Assembly (NCBI GenBank): GCA_963708895.1
Contig: CAVPUE010000001.1
Location: forward strand, 27,130-91,129
Direction of reading: 5' to 3'
Length of the DNA: 64,000 nucleotides
From: Bacillus_BD sp963708895
GTDB lineage: Bacteria > Bacillota > Bacilli > Bacillales > Cytobacillaceae
The translations under genes were made by a program, and so were the position numbers. Under the pieces are notes generated by a model. It saw only the letters and a list, made by a program, of their open reading frames with translations. It was not told the origin of the DNA and searched no databases. Of the stretch, positions 27,887-36,530 are shown one piece after another (position 1 is the first letter of the stretch; each line of letters opens with the position of its first letter).

Positions 27887-29229
27887 TGCTTGAATTTACA
27901 AGCTTACTTACAATCTTGTTTTTTTTACTAACGGTGACCTTTGTCATGTGGAGACCAAAGGGAATAAATGAGGCCATTCCTGCAACCATTGGAGCTATTT
28001 TAGTTTTTTTGACAGGAAGTGTTTCGTTATCAGATTTAGGACAAATTTCCGAAACAATTAGTGGTGCTGCGATTACGATAATGGCAACGATTGTTATGGC
28101 TATCGTCTTAGAAAGCTTCGGATTCTTTACATGGGCCGCTGAAGTTTTAGCGAATCGTGCAAAAGGATCTGGTTTAAAGCTTTTCTGGTATGTCAATCTA
28201 CTTTGCTTTTTAATGACCCTTTTTGTCAATAACGATGGAAGTATTTTAATCACAACACCCATTCTATTAATCTTGCTTAAAAATTTAGGTTTGAAGCCTG
28301 CCCAACAGATTCCCTATTTGCTTTCCGGGGCATTGATCGCAACTGCCTCTAGTGCACCAATAGGTGTAAGTAATATCGTAAACTTAATCGCTTTAAAAAT
28401 CGTTGATATGGATTTGTACCTGCATACGGCCATGATGTTTGTACCTGCGACAACAGGATTATTATTACTCGTGTTCCTTTTGTATCTTGTTTTTTATAAA
28501 AAACTTCCAAAGGTCATTCCTACAAAAGTTCACATCGTAACTACCCAAACCTATAAACCACTTAAACACCAAACATCTGAACCTTTATCTAAAGAGAATA
28601 CGAGTTTTATGCTCAAAGTCTTATTTTTTGTATTACTCGTTCGCATCAGCTTGTTCGTCGCTTCATACTTTGGAATCCCTGTCTCACTTACCGCAGTCAT
28701 CGGGTCTGGTGCCTTACTTGGATGGCGCTGGTGGCGTTTAAAAATATCGCCAATCGATATGCTAAAAAGAACCCCTTGGTATATCCTTATCTTTGCTTTT
28801 AGTATGTACGTAGTGGTCTATGGATTGCATAATATTGGCTTAACAACTTGGCTTATTCAAATTATGGATCCTATGGTGTCTGGAAGCCTGCTCAATGCAA
28901 GTGTCTTGATGGGTGGATTGCTGTCAGTTCTATCAAATATCTTTAATAATCATCCTGCTTTGATGGTTGGTACCTTAACATTAATGAATATGGGTCTAGA
29001 TCCACTCACATTAAAAATTTCTTACCTCGCAAACGTAATTGGCAGTGATATGGGATCCTTGCTCTTACCAATGGGAACGCTCGCAACGATTATGTGGATG
29101 CATATTGTGAAAGACGGAGGAATAAAAATAACTTGGAGACAGTATTTAAAAGTGTCTTTTGTTGTTATTCCACCCGTCACGATTGTAACCTTAGTTCTTT
29201 TATATTACTGGGTTTCATGGCTATTTTAA
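27883..29229 (+). CDS. ArsB/NhaD-type ion-transporter-superfamily permease
   Basis: A 448-residue membrane protein with about 11-12 hydrophobic helices. The pattern fits the ArsB branch of the ion transporter superfamily: NEAIPATIGAILVFLTG near the N-terminus, the helix with SGAAITIMATIVMAIVLESFGFF, the FVNNDGSILITTPILL motif near residue 115, SSAPIGVSNIVNLIALK, and a symmetry-related NIFNNHPALMVGTL plus SDMGSLLLPMGTLA in the second half. Relatives are called arsenical pump proteins (B. subtilis YdfA type). No arsR, arsC or arsA is adjacent, so arsenite export is a family inference and another anion is possible. GGAG precedes the ATG. Confidence 0.8.
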   Translation: MMLEFTSLLTILFFLLTVTFVMWRPKGINEAIPATIGAILVFLTGSVSLSDLGQISETISGAAITIMATIVMAIVLESFGFFTWAAEVLANRAKGSGLKLFWYVNLLCFLMTLFVNNDGSILITTPILLILLKNLGLKPAQQIPYLLSGALIATASSAPIGVSNIVNLIALKIVDMDLYLHTAMMFVPATTGLLLLVFLLYLVFYKKLPKVIPTKVHIVTTQTYKPLKHQTSEPLSKENTSFMLKVLFFVLLVRISLFVASYFGIPVSLTAVIGSGALLGWRWWRLKISPIDMLKRTPWYILIFAFSMYVVVYGLHNIGLTTWLIQIMDPMVSGSLLNASVLMGGLLSVLSNIFNNHPALMVGTLTLMNMGLDPLTLKISYLANVIGSDMGSLLLPMGTLATIMWMHIVKDGGIKITWRQYLKVSFVVIPPVTIVTLVLLYYWVSWLF

Positions 29230-29267
29230 TCTAATTAGAAAAAGAAAGGTGGAAGGGGATCTTATTC

Positions 29268-29938
29268 GTGAGTGAATTCAATCATCTAATTGGTCAAAAC
29301 GTAAAAATCGAAGTTTCTGGTGAAATGGAATTATGTGGAAAACTAATTGATGCAGGCTTGGATATCCTTGTTATTTATAACAAGCAATATTATTATCCTT
29401 CCTTTTGCTCATGTTCAACGAATTAAACCTGATCCAGAGACGGTATATAATTGGGATGTAACCTTTCATCCTGAAGCAGCCGCTAAATACATTTTCAGGT
29501 ACCATATCCTTTCGAAAAGTCTTAATGAGTGCAAAAGGAATCTTCGTATGCCTTAATGTGGAAGGAAACAGAACGATTCACGGTTATTTAACAAGTGTCA
29601 TGAATGATTATTTCGTTTTCTACTCCCCTGCTCATAAAGTTATGTATATTTCGATGAATCATGTAAAATGGCTTATTCCGTATATTAAAAACACAACTCC
29701 ATATTCACTTAGCAGTGAAAAATTACCCGTCAACCCCACTTCCTTATCATTAGCAAGGACCTTTACCGAGCAGTGCAAAAGGCTAGAAAATAATATGGTC
29801 ATTCTCGACAATGGTGATCATCCTGAAAAAATAGGTCTGTTACAAAAAGTATTCGATAATAAGCTCGCTCTTGTGAATGCAGAAGGAGAAATGGTCTATT
29901 GGAATTGTCATCATTTGAAAACTCTTCATTTACCATAA
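29268..29938 (+). CDS. Three-repeat protein of unknown function (frameshifted twice in this assembly)
   Basis: A gene split over three frames; joining them gives about 222 residues. From GTG at 29268 the frame reads SEFNHLIGQNVKIEVSGE; an extra C near 29400 hides LPFAHVQRIKPDPE, and an extra T near 29500 hides ISGTISFRKVLMSAKG. The protein then contains three similar units: CGKLIDAGLDILVIYN..HVQRIKP, IHGYLTSVMNDYFVFYS..HVKWLIP, and KIGLLQKVFDNKLALVN..HLKTLHL. Each is a short beta-rich module of the SH3/LSm type, resembling DUF2642. It starts 38 bases after the permease gene, so both are probably cotranscribed. I do not recognise its function. Confidence 0.6.
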
Positions 29939-29953
29939 GGGAATGGAGAATTT

Positions 29954-29977
29954 AGGGACAGGATACTGTCCCTCTTT
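29954..29977 (+). terminator. Hairpin terminator of the permease unit
   Basis: AGGGACAG and CTGTCCCT pair across a GATA loop and run into CTTTATTT, 16 bases after the stop codon. Confidence 0.75.
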
Positions 29978-29983
29978 ATTTAC

Positions 29984-30115
29984 CTATTTTGGACTTTTTA
30001 AGGCTCTGAGTGCCTTTTTTTCAAGTCCATTTCCTCTTTCCTCCGCAAATTCAACATCTGCTTTTGGTAGAGCGTTATTGTGCTTTGGTTTATTTTCAGC
30101 TTTATGTTTAGCCAT
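29984..30115 (-). CDS. Small basic protein, 43 residues, unknown function
   Basis: ATG at 30115 is preceded by AGGTGG at seven bases. The frame codes MAKHKAENKPKHNNALPKAD, continues VEFAEERGNGLEKKALRAL and ends KSPK before TAG at 29984. The composition (Lys, Asn, Ala, no Cys or Trp) is like the small basic proteins of Bacillus spores and the YfhD-type group, but I cannot place it in a family. It converges with the three-repeat gene; the terminator at 29954-29977 lies between them. Ribosome site and codon usage argue that it is real. Confidence 0.6.
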   Translation of the reverse strand: MAKHKAENKPKHNNALPKADVEFAEERGNGLEKKALRALKSPK

Positions 30116-30260
30116 TTTTTAACCACCTTTATCATCTATTTATCCTAAGGATACCAGTGCTTTATTCTTGTCATCATCGCACCTACACCTTTAGTTTGCA
30201 TTCTTTTTTCAAGGCTATTCTTGTTGATTTTTTTCTTTCATACCCCTGCCTTAAACAGTC

Positions 30261-30298
30261 AAAAAAGAACCCTGCCCATTTTAAAATGAACAGAGTCC
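30261..30298 (-). terminator. Terminator of the pur operon
   Basis: On the minus strand GGACTCTGTTCATTTT pairs along its whole length with AAAATGGGCAGGGTTC (four G-U pairs) and is followed by TTTTTTG, ten bases after the purD stop. Confidence 0.85.
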
Positions 30299-30307
30299 TT
30301 CCACTTA

Positions 30308-31585
30308 TTACTTATGTTCTCGGGCAAAGTCAATTGCTTTATATCCAATATCTTTGCGATAAAACACACCATCACATTGGAGATGTTCTAATCCTTTATA
30401 AACCGCTTCTTGTGCCTCTTTTAGTGAATTAGCTTTAGCACCAGCTAAAAGGACACGTCCACCGTTTGTTTCATATTCTCCAGAATCTCCTTTTTTCGTA
30501 CCAGCATGGAACACAAATAAGTCTTGCGCTACTTTGTCCAAACCTCGAAGAACGGCACCTTTATCATACTGTTCAGGATATCCATTCGCAGCAACCACAA
30601 CCCCTAGCATTGCCTGCTCGTCCCACTCGATTTCAACCTTTTCACCAGCAATCACACGCTCTAAAACGTCTACTAAATCAGAGTTCATACGTGGTAAAAC
30701 CACTTGTGTTTCTGGGTCACCAAATCGAGCATTAAATTCAATTACCTTTGGACCAGACTCCGTCTTAATTAAGCCAGCATATAATACACCACAAAAGTCG
30801 CGTCCTTCACTCATCATCGCTTTTGCTGTCGGGATTAAAACCGTCTCAATCGCAATATCGACAACGTCTTGACCAATATGCTCAACAGGAGAATAAGCCC
30901 CCATCCCACCTGTGTTAGGTCCTTTATCACCATCATAAGCACGTTTGTGGTCTTGGGCAATTTCAAGTGGAATAACGACTTCACCATTGACTAAAGCCAT
31001 TAAGGAGAATTCTTCTCCGCTTAAAAATTCTTCTACAACCACTTTCGCAGAGGCATCACCGAACTTGGAATCAACCATGTTTTCTTTTAAACTTTCAAGT
31101 GCTTCATCCAATGTCATTGCCACCGTTACACCTTTACCGGCTGCAAGTCCATCTGCCTTAATGACAATTGGTGCTCCCTTTTCTTTAACATAAGCAACTG
31201 CCGGTTCATATTCCGTAAACACCGCATACTCTGCTGTTGGAATTTGATATTTTTGCATTAATTCTTTTGCAAAGGATTTACTGCCTTCAATTTCTGCTGC
31301 CTTTTGTTTTGGACCAAATACTTTTAATCCAGCTTCTTCAAAACGATCCGAAAGGCCCGCTAGAAGGGGAACTTCTGGTCCGATGATGGTAAGACCTACT
31401 TCATTTGCTTTGGCAAATTGGACAAGCTCTTCGAGAGCGCCTTCATCAATTGCTACTAACTCGGCAACATCGGTCATTCCATCATTTCCAGGTGCTACAA
31501 ATACTTTATTTACTTTTGGACTTTCCTTTACTTTACGGCAAATGGCATGCTCACGACCACCACGACCAATGACTAATACATTCAT
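30308..31585 (-). CDS. purD: PurD, phosphoribosylamine-glycine ligase (GAR synthetase)
   Basis: ATP-grasp enzyme joining phosphoribosylamine and glycine, step 2 of IMP synthesis. It has 425 residues starting MNVLVIGRGGREHA, with the nucleotide-binding loop KADGLAAGKGV around residue 143, VVEEFLSGEEFSLMALV around 185, DGDKGPNTGGMGAYSP around 212 and EFNARFGDPETQVVLPRM around 282. All of these are standard for PurD. GGAG precedes the ATG. It is the last gene of the operon, 117 bases after purH, a gap that contains a strong hairpin. Confidence 0.97.
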   Translation of the reverse strand: MNVLVIGRGGREHAICRKVKESPKVNKVFVAPGNDGMTDVAELVAIDEGALEELVQFAKANEVGLTIIGPEVPLLAGLSDRFEEAGLKVFGPKQKAAEIEGSKSFAKELMQKYQIPTAEYAVFTEYEPAVAYVKEKGAPIVIKADGLAAGKGVTVAMTLDEALESLKENMVDSKFGDASAKVVVEEFLSGEEFSLMALVNGEVVIPLEIAQDHKRAYDGDKGPNTGGMGAYSPVEHIGQDVVDIAIETVLIPTAKAMMSEGRDFCGVLYAGLIKTESGPKVIEFNARFGDPETQVVLPRMNSDLVDVLERVIAGEKVEIEWDEQAMLGVVVAANGYPEQYDKGAVLRGLDKVAQDLFVFHAGTKKGDSGEYETNGGRVLLAGAKANSLKEAQEAVYKGLEHLQCDGVFYRKDIGYKAIDFAREHK

Positions 31586-31642
31586 TCCGATCAGCTCCCA
31601 TGATCAAATTTTCTTTATCTCTATGACTATGATCTAATGAGA

Positions 31643-31680
31643 GGGCTTGTCATTTTGACATCTAGTCAACTGACAAGCCC
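31643..31680. repeat. Strong hairpin in the purH-purD intergenic region
   Basis: GGGCTTGTCA at 31643-31652 pairs with TGACAAGCCC at 31671-31680, and inside it TTGAC pairs with GTCAA, giving an almost continuous 15-bp stem. It lies after the purH stop and before the purD ribosome site. No T-run follows on the minus strand, so it looks more like an mRNA processing or stabilising element than a terminator. Confidence 0.55.
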
Positions 31681-31702
31681 GAATACTGAACAATAGCTTG
31701 AA

Positions 31703-33238
31703 TTAATGTTTAAAGTGACGAACTCCTGTAAAGACCATGGCAATTCCATATTCATTTGCCTTTTTAATGGAATCCTCATCTTTAATCGATCCGCCTGGTT
31801 GGATAATCGCCGTAACCCCAGCCTTTGCTGCTGCTTCAACCGTATCATCCATTGGGAAGAAAGCATCTGATGCTAAAGCAGCACCTTTTGCCTTTTCACC
31901 CGCTTGCTCAAGCGCAATCTTCGCAGAACCAACACGGTTCATTTGACCTGCACCAATGCCAAGAGTCATTTGCGCATCACTTACGACAATCGCATTTGAT
32001 TTTACATGTTTAACGACTTTCCAACCTAACTTCAATGCTTCCCATTCTTCATCTGTCGGCTTACGGTCAGTTGGATATGAAATCGTAGCCTGTTCTAAAG
32101 AATATTCATCGCGATCTTGAAGGAGTAATCCACCTTCAATCGAGGTTAACTTACTTTCAGGCTTTTCATTTCCACCAAATGGAATCGTTAAGAGTCGAAT
32201 ATTCTTCTTGCTTGTTAAAATATCAATGGCTTCCTTCGTGAAGGATGGAGCGATGATAATTTCCAAGAAAATTTCATGCATTTTTTCAGCTGTACTACGA
32301 TCAACTTCACGATTTAAAGCAATAATTCCACCAAAAATCGATACGGGATCTGCTTCAAATGCCTTTTCATAGGCTGCTACAATATCTTTACCCGTACCAA
32401 CACCACATGGATTCATATGTTTAACCGCAACGGCAGCAGGCTCAGTAAATTCCTTGACAATTTGTAGTGCCGCATCTGCATCATTAATGTTGTTATAAGA
32501 AAGCTCTTTGCCATGTAATTGTGTTGCATTGGCAATTGAGAATTTAGAACCTAAAGGCTTGCGGTAGAATGAAGCTTTTTGATGTGGATTTTCCCCATAT
32601 CGTAACGACTGTTTCAGCTCATATGTAACCGTTAGTTTTTCAGGTGTTTCGATACCAACTAGTTCAGTCATATAGTTTGCAATGATTGAATCATATGCGG
32701 CTGTATGACGGAATACCTTTGCCGCTAATGCACGTCGAGTTTCAAATTTTACCTCGTTCACTTCTTTAAGATCACTGATGACTGTTTCATAGTCTGTTGG
32801 ATCAACCACAACGGCTACGTATTGATGATTTTTCGCAGCAGAACGAAGCATCGTAGGACCACCGATATCGATGTTTTCAATGGCATCCTCAACGGTTACA
32901 TCTGGTTTTTCAATGGTTTGTTGGAATGGATATAAGTTGACACAAACGATTTGAATCGGATCAATACTATGTTCATCCATTTGTGCTTTATGACTAGGAT
33001 CGTCAAATTTCGCCAATAATCCACCGTGAATGAGTGGATTTAACGTTTTAACACGCCCATCTAAAATTTCTGGAAAACCAGTAACATCATTAACCCCAAT
33101 AACCGGAATCCCTGCTTCATGGATCGCTTTTTTTGTACCACCGGTTGAAATAATTTCAAAACCTAATTCCACAAGTTGCTTTGCAAATTCAATAACCCCT
33201 GTTTTATCCGAAACGCTAATTAATGCGCGTTTTTTCAT
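31703..33238 (-). CDS. purH: PurH, bifunctional AICAR transformylase/IMP cyclohydrolase
   Basis: Catalyses the last two steps to IMP: formyl transfer to AICAR and ring closure. The 511-residue protein has the N-terminal IMP cyclohydrolase (MKKRALISVSDKTGVIEFA; STGGTKKAIHEAGIPVIGV; GRVKTLNPLIHGGLL) and the C-terminal transformylase (LRYGENPHQKASFY around 225, VAVKHMNPCGVGTG around 270 with the catalytic Lys-His, and the GAGQMNRVGSAKIAL segment around 430). It ends in TGVRHFKH, the expected end. GGAGG precedes the ATG. It follows purN by 63 bases. Confidence 0.97.
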   Translation of the reverse strand: MKKRALISVSDKTGVIEFAKQLVELGFEIISTGGTKKAIHEAGIPVIGVNDVTGFPEILDGRVKTLNPLIHGGLLAKFDDPSHKAQMDEHSIDPIQIVCVNLYPFQQTIEKPDVTVEDAIENIDIGGPTMLRSAAKNHQYVAVVVDPTDYETVISDLKEVNEVKFETRRALAAKVFRHTAAYDSIIANYMTELVGIETPEKLTVTYELKQSLRYGENPHQKASFYRKPLGSKFSIANATQLHGKELSYNNINDADAALQIVKEFTEPAAVAVKHMNPCGVGTGKDIVAAYEKAFEADPVSIFGGIIALNREVDRSTAEKMHEIFLEIIIAPSFTKEAIDILTSKKNIRLLTIPFGGNEKPESKLTSIEGGLLLQDRDEYSLEQATISYPTDRKPTDEEWEALKLGWKVVKHVKSNAIVVSDAQMTLGIGAGQMNRVGSAKIALEQAGEKAKGAALASDAFFPMDDTVEAAAKAGVTAIIQPGGSIKDEDSIKKANEYGIAMVFTGVRHFKH

Positions 33239-33301
33239 GAAAAAGTTCCTCCTCCGTATGTTTCTCCGAACTAATTAATTTGCCGATCAAATGACAGGCT
33301 C

Positions 33302-33884
33302 TTAAACAGAGCTGCTCTCTTTTTGAAATAATCTCTGTAAGACTGCTGGATATAAAATATGTTCAACAGCGTGGATTTTTTCTTGAAGACTTTCAAGCGT
33401 TTCCTGTTCGTCAAGCACCACTTCCTGTTGCTCAATAATCGGCCCTGTATCCATCCCTTCATCTACATAATGGACCGTCACTCCACTTTTAGCTACCCTT
33501 GCGGCAAGAGCTTGTCCAATCGCATCCTTACCTGGAAAAGCAGGAAGAAGGGATGGATGGATATTCACAATTTTCCCTTCAAAAGCACTTAATAAAGTAT
33601 GTCCAAACAATCTCATATAGCCTGCTAGTATAATAAATTCAACATTATGCTTATTTAATTGCTGTAAAATTTCTTTTTCATAGGCTTCTTTACTATCAAA
33701 ACTTTTTGCTGTAAAAACAAATGTTGGAATGTTTGCCTTTTCAGCCCGTTCAATACATGTTGCACCTAACTTGTCACAAACTAACAGCTCTATCTTGTGC
33801 ATCAAGCTTCCCAGCTTCAATCGCATCGATAATGGCTTGAAAGTTTGTACCGCTTCCTGAAGCAAACACAGCTATCTTTTTCAT
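33302..33884 (-). CDS. purN: PurN, GAR transformylase (frameshifted in this assembly)
   Basis: Formyltetrahydrofolate-dependent transfer of a formyl group to GAR, step 3 of IMP synthesis. From ATG at 33884 (GGAGG seven bases before it) the frame reads MKKIAVFASGSGTNFQAIID, the phosphate-binding loop, and reaches KLDAQ. There an extra base near 33796 (GCACAAGATAGAGCTG) throws it off; removing it continues IELLVCDKLGATCIERA. The remainder holds LAGYMRLFG, VNIHPSLLPAFPG (catalytic Asn and His), and the GVTVHYVDEGMDTGPII loop. The corrected length of 193 residues is normal. An apparent internal start at 33865 is an artefact of the shift. Confidence 0.93.
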
Positions 33885-33940
33885 CACATTTCCTCCGTTG
33901 TTTTAAAATAACGGGAATTCACTTTATCTAAAGACCTAGA

Positions 33941-34975
33941 TTATTTTAAATGAATATCTACTACACCTGGTTGATTTGTGACAACTCCAATAGAATATGC
34001 TTTTTCACCATTCTCATTAAAGAATTTCACTACATCATCTGCAACTGTTTCATCAACAGCTAAGACCATTCCAGTACCCATATTAAAAATATTGTACATA
34101 TCTAAACGATCTAGGTTCCCGACCTTCTCCATGACGTTAAATATCGCTGGTACTTCCCATTTATCTTCTGATAACAGGGCACCTAATCCTTCAGGAAGCA
34201 TTCTAGGAATATTCTCAATAAAACCGCCACCTGTAATATGGGCCATGCCTTTAATATTGAACTTTTCAAGAGCAGCTAAAATTGATTTTACATAAATCTT
34301 CGTTGGACGTAATAATTCTTCCCCTAGTGTACAGCCTAATTCTTCTACATGATCATTTAATGACATTTTTGCATCTTGTAAAAATACCTTACGTACCAAT
34401 GAATATCCATTACTGTGAATACCACTTGATGCTAAACCAATTAAAATATCACCTTGCTTGATGTCATTCCCTGTGATGATTTTACTTTTTTCAACAGCAC
34501 CTACTGCAAATCCTGCAAGGTCATATTCCTCATCTTTATACATGCCAGGCATTTCAGCTGTTTCTCCGCCTACAAGGGCACATCCTGCTTGTTCACAGCC
34601 ATCTGAGACACCTTTTACAATCGCTTCAATCCTTGCTGGATCTTGCTTACCACATGCAATGTAATCAAGGAAGTATATCGGTTCTGCTCCTTGAACAACA
34701 ATATCATTTACACACATTGCCACTGCATCAATTCCAATCGTATCGTGGCGATCCGCCATAAAAGCAAGCATTAGCTTCGTTCCAACGCCATCCGTACCTG
34801 AAACTAACACAGGCTCTTTTAAGTTTAAAGTAGATAAATCAAACATTCCTCCGAAACCGCCTAACCCGCTAAGTACACCAGGTCTCATTGTTCTTTGGAC
34901 ATGCTTTTTCATCCTTGAAACAGCTTCATACCCTGCTTCAATATTTACACCTGCTTGTTCATATGCTTTTGCCAT
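33941..34975 (-). CDS. purM: PurM, AIR synthetase
   Basis: ATP-dependent cyclisation of FGAM to aminoimidazole ribotide, step 5. The 344-residue protein starts MAKAYEQAGVNIEAGYEAV and has SGTDGVGTKLMLAF (around 60), DYIACGKQDPARIEAIVKGVSDGCEQAGCALVGGETAEMPG with the catalytic-site segment, SSGIHSNGYSLVRKVF and HITGGGFIENIPRML, all diagnostic. The ATG at 34975 has GGAGG at nine bases; the frame extends upstream to 34999 without a site. Between purF and purN as usual. Confidence 0.97.
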   Translation of the reverse strand: MAKAYEQAGVNIEAGYEAVSRMKKHVQRTMRPGVLSGLGGFGGMFDLSTLNLKEPVLVSGTDGVGTKLMLAFMADRHDTIGIDAVAMCVNDIVVQGAEPIYFLDYIACGKQDPARIEAIVKGVSDGCEQAGCALVGGETAEMPGMYKDEEYDLAGFAVGAVEKSKIITGNDIKQGDILIGLASSGIHSNGYSLVRKVFLQDAKMSLNDHVEELGCTLGEELLRPTKIYVKSILAALEKFNIKGMAHITGGGFIENIPRMLPEGLGALLSEDKWEVPAIFNVMEKVGNLDRLDMYNIFNMGTGMVLAVDETVADDVVKFFNENGEKAYSIGVVTNQPGVVDIHLK

Positions 34976-35045
34976 TGAATAGATCCTCCAGTTTATCAAA
35001 GCCAGTAAAGAAGCGTATCGACTTTACCGGCTTCTCATACTTGAA

Positions 35046-36530
35046 TTATTTTTTTACAAGTTTTTCCTTTATTTCTTCCTGTTCAAGGTCTGAATAAATT
35101 TCAGTTGGATATTTTCCAGTAAAGCATGCCATACAATGACCACATGTTTCACCTTCACCATTTCCACCTACTGCTTCTACCGTTCCTTCTACACTTAAAA
35201 AGGTTAGGGTATCTGCCTCGATAATTTTTCTTATTTCTTCGATTGATTTATCATTCGCAATTAGTTCTTCTCTTCTTGATGTATCAATTCCATAGAAACA
35301 AGGATTTTTAATCGGTGGTGAACTAATCACTACATGAACTTCCGTTGCCCCTGCATCGCGAAGCATTCGAACAATTCTTCTACTTGTCGTTCCACGCACA
35401 ATAGAATCATCGACCATAATCACTCTTTTACCCGCAACGACTCCACGAACAGGAGAAAGCTTCATTTTAACTCCTTGCTCCCGTAATTCTTGTGTAGGTT
35501 GAATGAACGTACGTCCGACATAACGATTTTTGATTAGACCTAATTCATATGGAATCCCAGTTGCTTCTGCAAATCCGATTGCAGCCGATATACTTGAATC
35601 TGGAACTCCTGTTACGACATCCGCTTCAATATTCACTTCTTCTGCAAGTTTTTTGCCAAGTCTTTTTCGTGCTGAATGGACATTGATCCCGTTAATATTA
35701 CTATCAGGCCGAGCAAAATAGACGTATTCCATCATACACATTGCTTGGTTGGACGCACGTGCAAACACTTCTGAACGTAAACCATCATCATCAATAATGA
35801 CTAATTCACCTGGTAGAACATCACGGACAAACTCTGCACCAACCACATCAAAGGCACATGTTTCAGACGCTACAACATAGGCATCTCCCATTTTGCCGAT
35901 TGATAATGGACGCATTCCATTTGGATCGAGTGCCACCATCAGACGATCTTCTGTCATGATCAGAAAAGCATATGCACCTTTGATCATACTTAATGCATTT
36001 TTGACACGTTCTTTAAATGGAGTATGGCCACCTCTTCTAATTAGATGGGCCAATATTTCTGTATCTGAACTTGTTTGAAAAATACTCCCTTGTCCTTCTA
36101 GCTGGCTTTTTAACTGAAGGGCATTCACTAAATTCCCATTATGGGCAAGAGCAAGACTTCCCGTTTGAAAATGGAAAACGAGTGGCTGGACATTTTCATA
36201 TCCACTTCCACCAGCCGTTGTATAGCGAACATGACCAATTGCAGCCTTTCCAGTTTTCAGTTCTTTCATCGCTTCAGATGTAAAGACTTCGGTTACAAGC
36301 CCTTCCCCTTTTACCCCTTTTACCACTTCTCCGTCGGAAACAACTATTCCTGTACCTTCTTGTCCTCGGTGTTGCAAGGCATGAAGCCCGTAATACGTAA
36401 CTTGTGCGGCATCAGGATGTCCCCAGATACCAAAGATACCACATTCTTCATTTAGCCCTTTTAATTCACCTAGCCTTTTTATCTCAGGTAACCCCTTCAG
36501 GTTAGGATTTCCAATTAATTTAGCAGGCAT
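35046..36530 (-). CDS. purF: PurF, amidophosphoribosyltransferase
   Basis: First committed step of purine synthesis: PRPP plus glutamine to phosphoribosylamine. It has an N-terminal Ntn glutaminase domain (CGIFGIWGHPDAAQ with the catalytic Cys exposed after propeptide removal; GLHALQHRGQEG; YTTAGGSGYENVQP) and a C-terminal PRTase domain with the PRPP loop VIMVDDSIVRGTTSRRIV around residue 375. Cysteines near the C-terminus (GETCGHCMACFTGKYP) fit the 4Fe-4S cluster of the Bacillus enzyme. The ATG at 36530 follows AGGAG by seven bases, leaving 29 residues before the catalytic Cys, against 11 in B. subtilis. It overlaps the end of purL by 16 bases. Confidence 0.96.
   Translation of the reverse strand: MPAKLIGNPNLKGLPEIKRLGELKGLNEECGIFGIWGHPDAAQVTYYGLHALQHRGQEGTGIVVSDGEVVKGVKGEGLVTEVFTSEAMKELKTGKAAIGHVRYTTAGGSGYENVQPLVFHFQTGSLALAHNGNLVNALQLKSQLEGQGSIFQTSSDTEILAHLIRRGGHTPFKERVKNALSMIKGAYAFLIMTEDRLMVALDPNGMRPLSIGKMGDAYVVASETCAFDVVGAEFVRDVLPGELVIIDDDGLRSEVFARASNQAMCMMEYVYFARPDSNINGINVHSARKRLGKKLAEEVNIEADVVTGVPDSSISAAIGFAEATGIPYELGLIKNRYVGRTFIQPTQELREQGVKMKLSPVRGVVAGKRVIMVDDSIVRGTTSRRIVRMLRDAGATEVHVVISSPPIKNPCFYGIDTSRREELIANDKSIEEIRKIIEADTLTFLSVEGTVEAVGGNGEGETCGHCMACFTGKYPTEIYSDLEQEEIKEKLVKK

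Noticed and set aside
27883..29229. An arsenic-resistance operon around the ArsB-type permease
   Set aside because: No arsR, arsC, arsA or arsD next to it; only a family-level label is justified.
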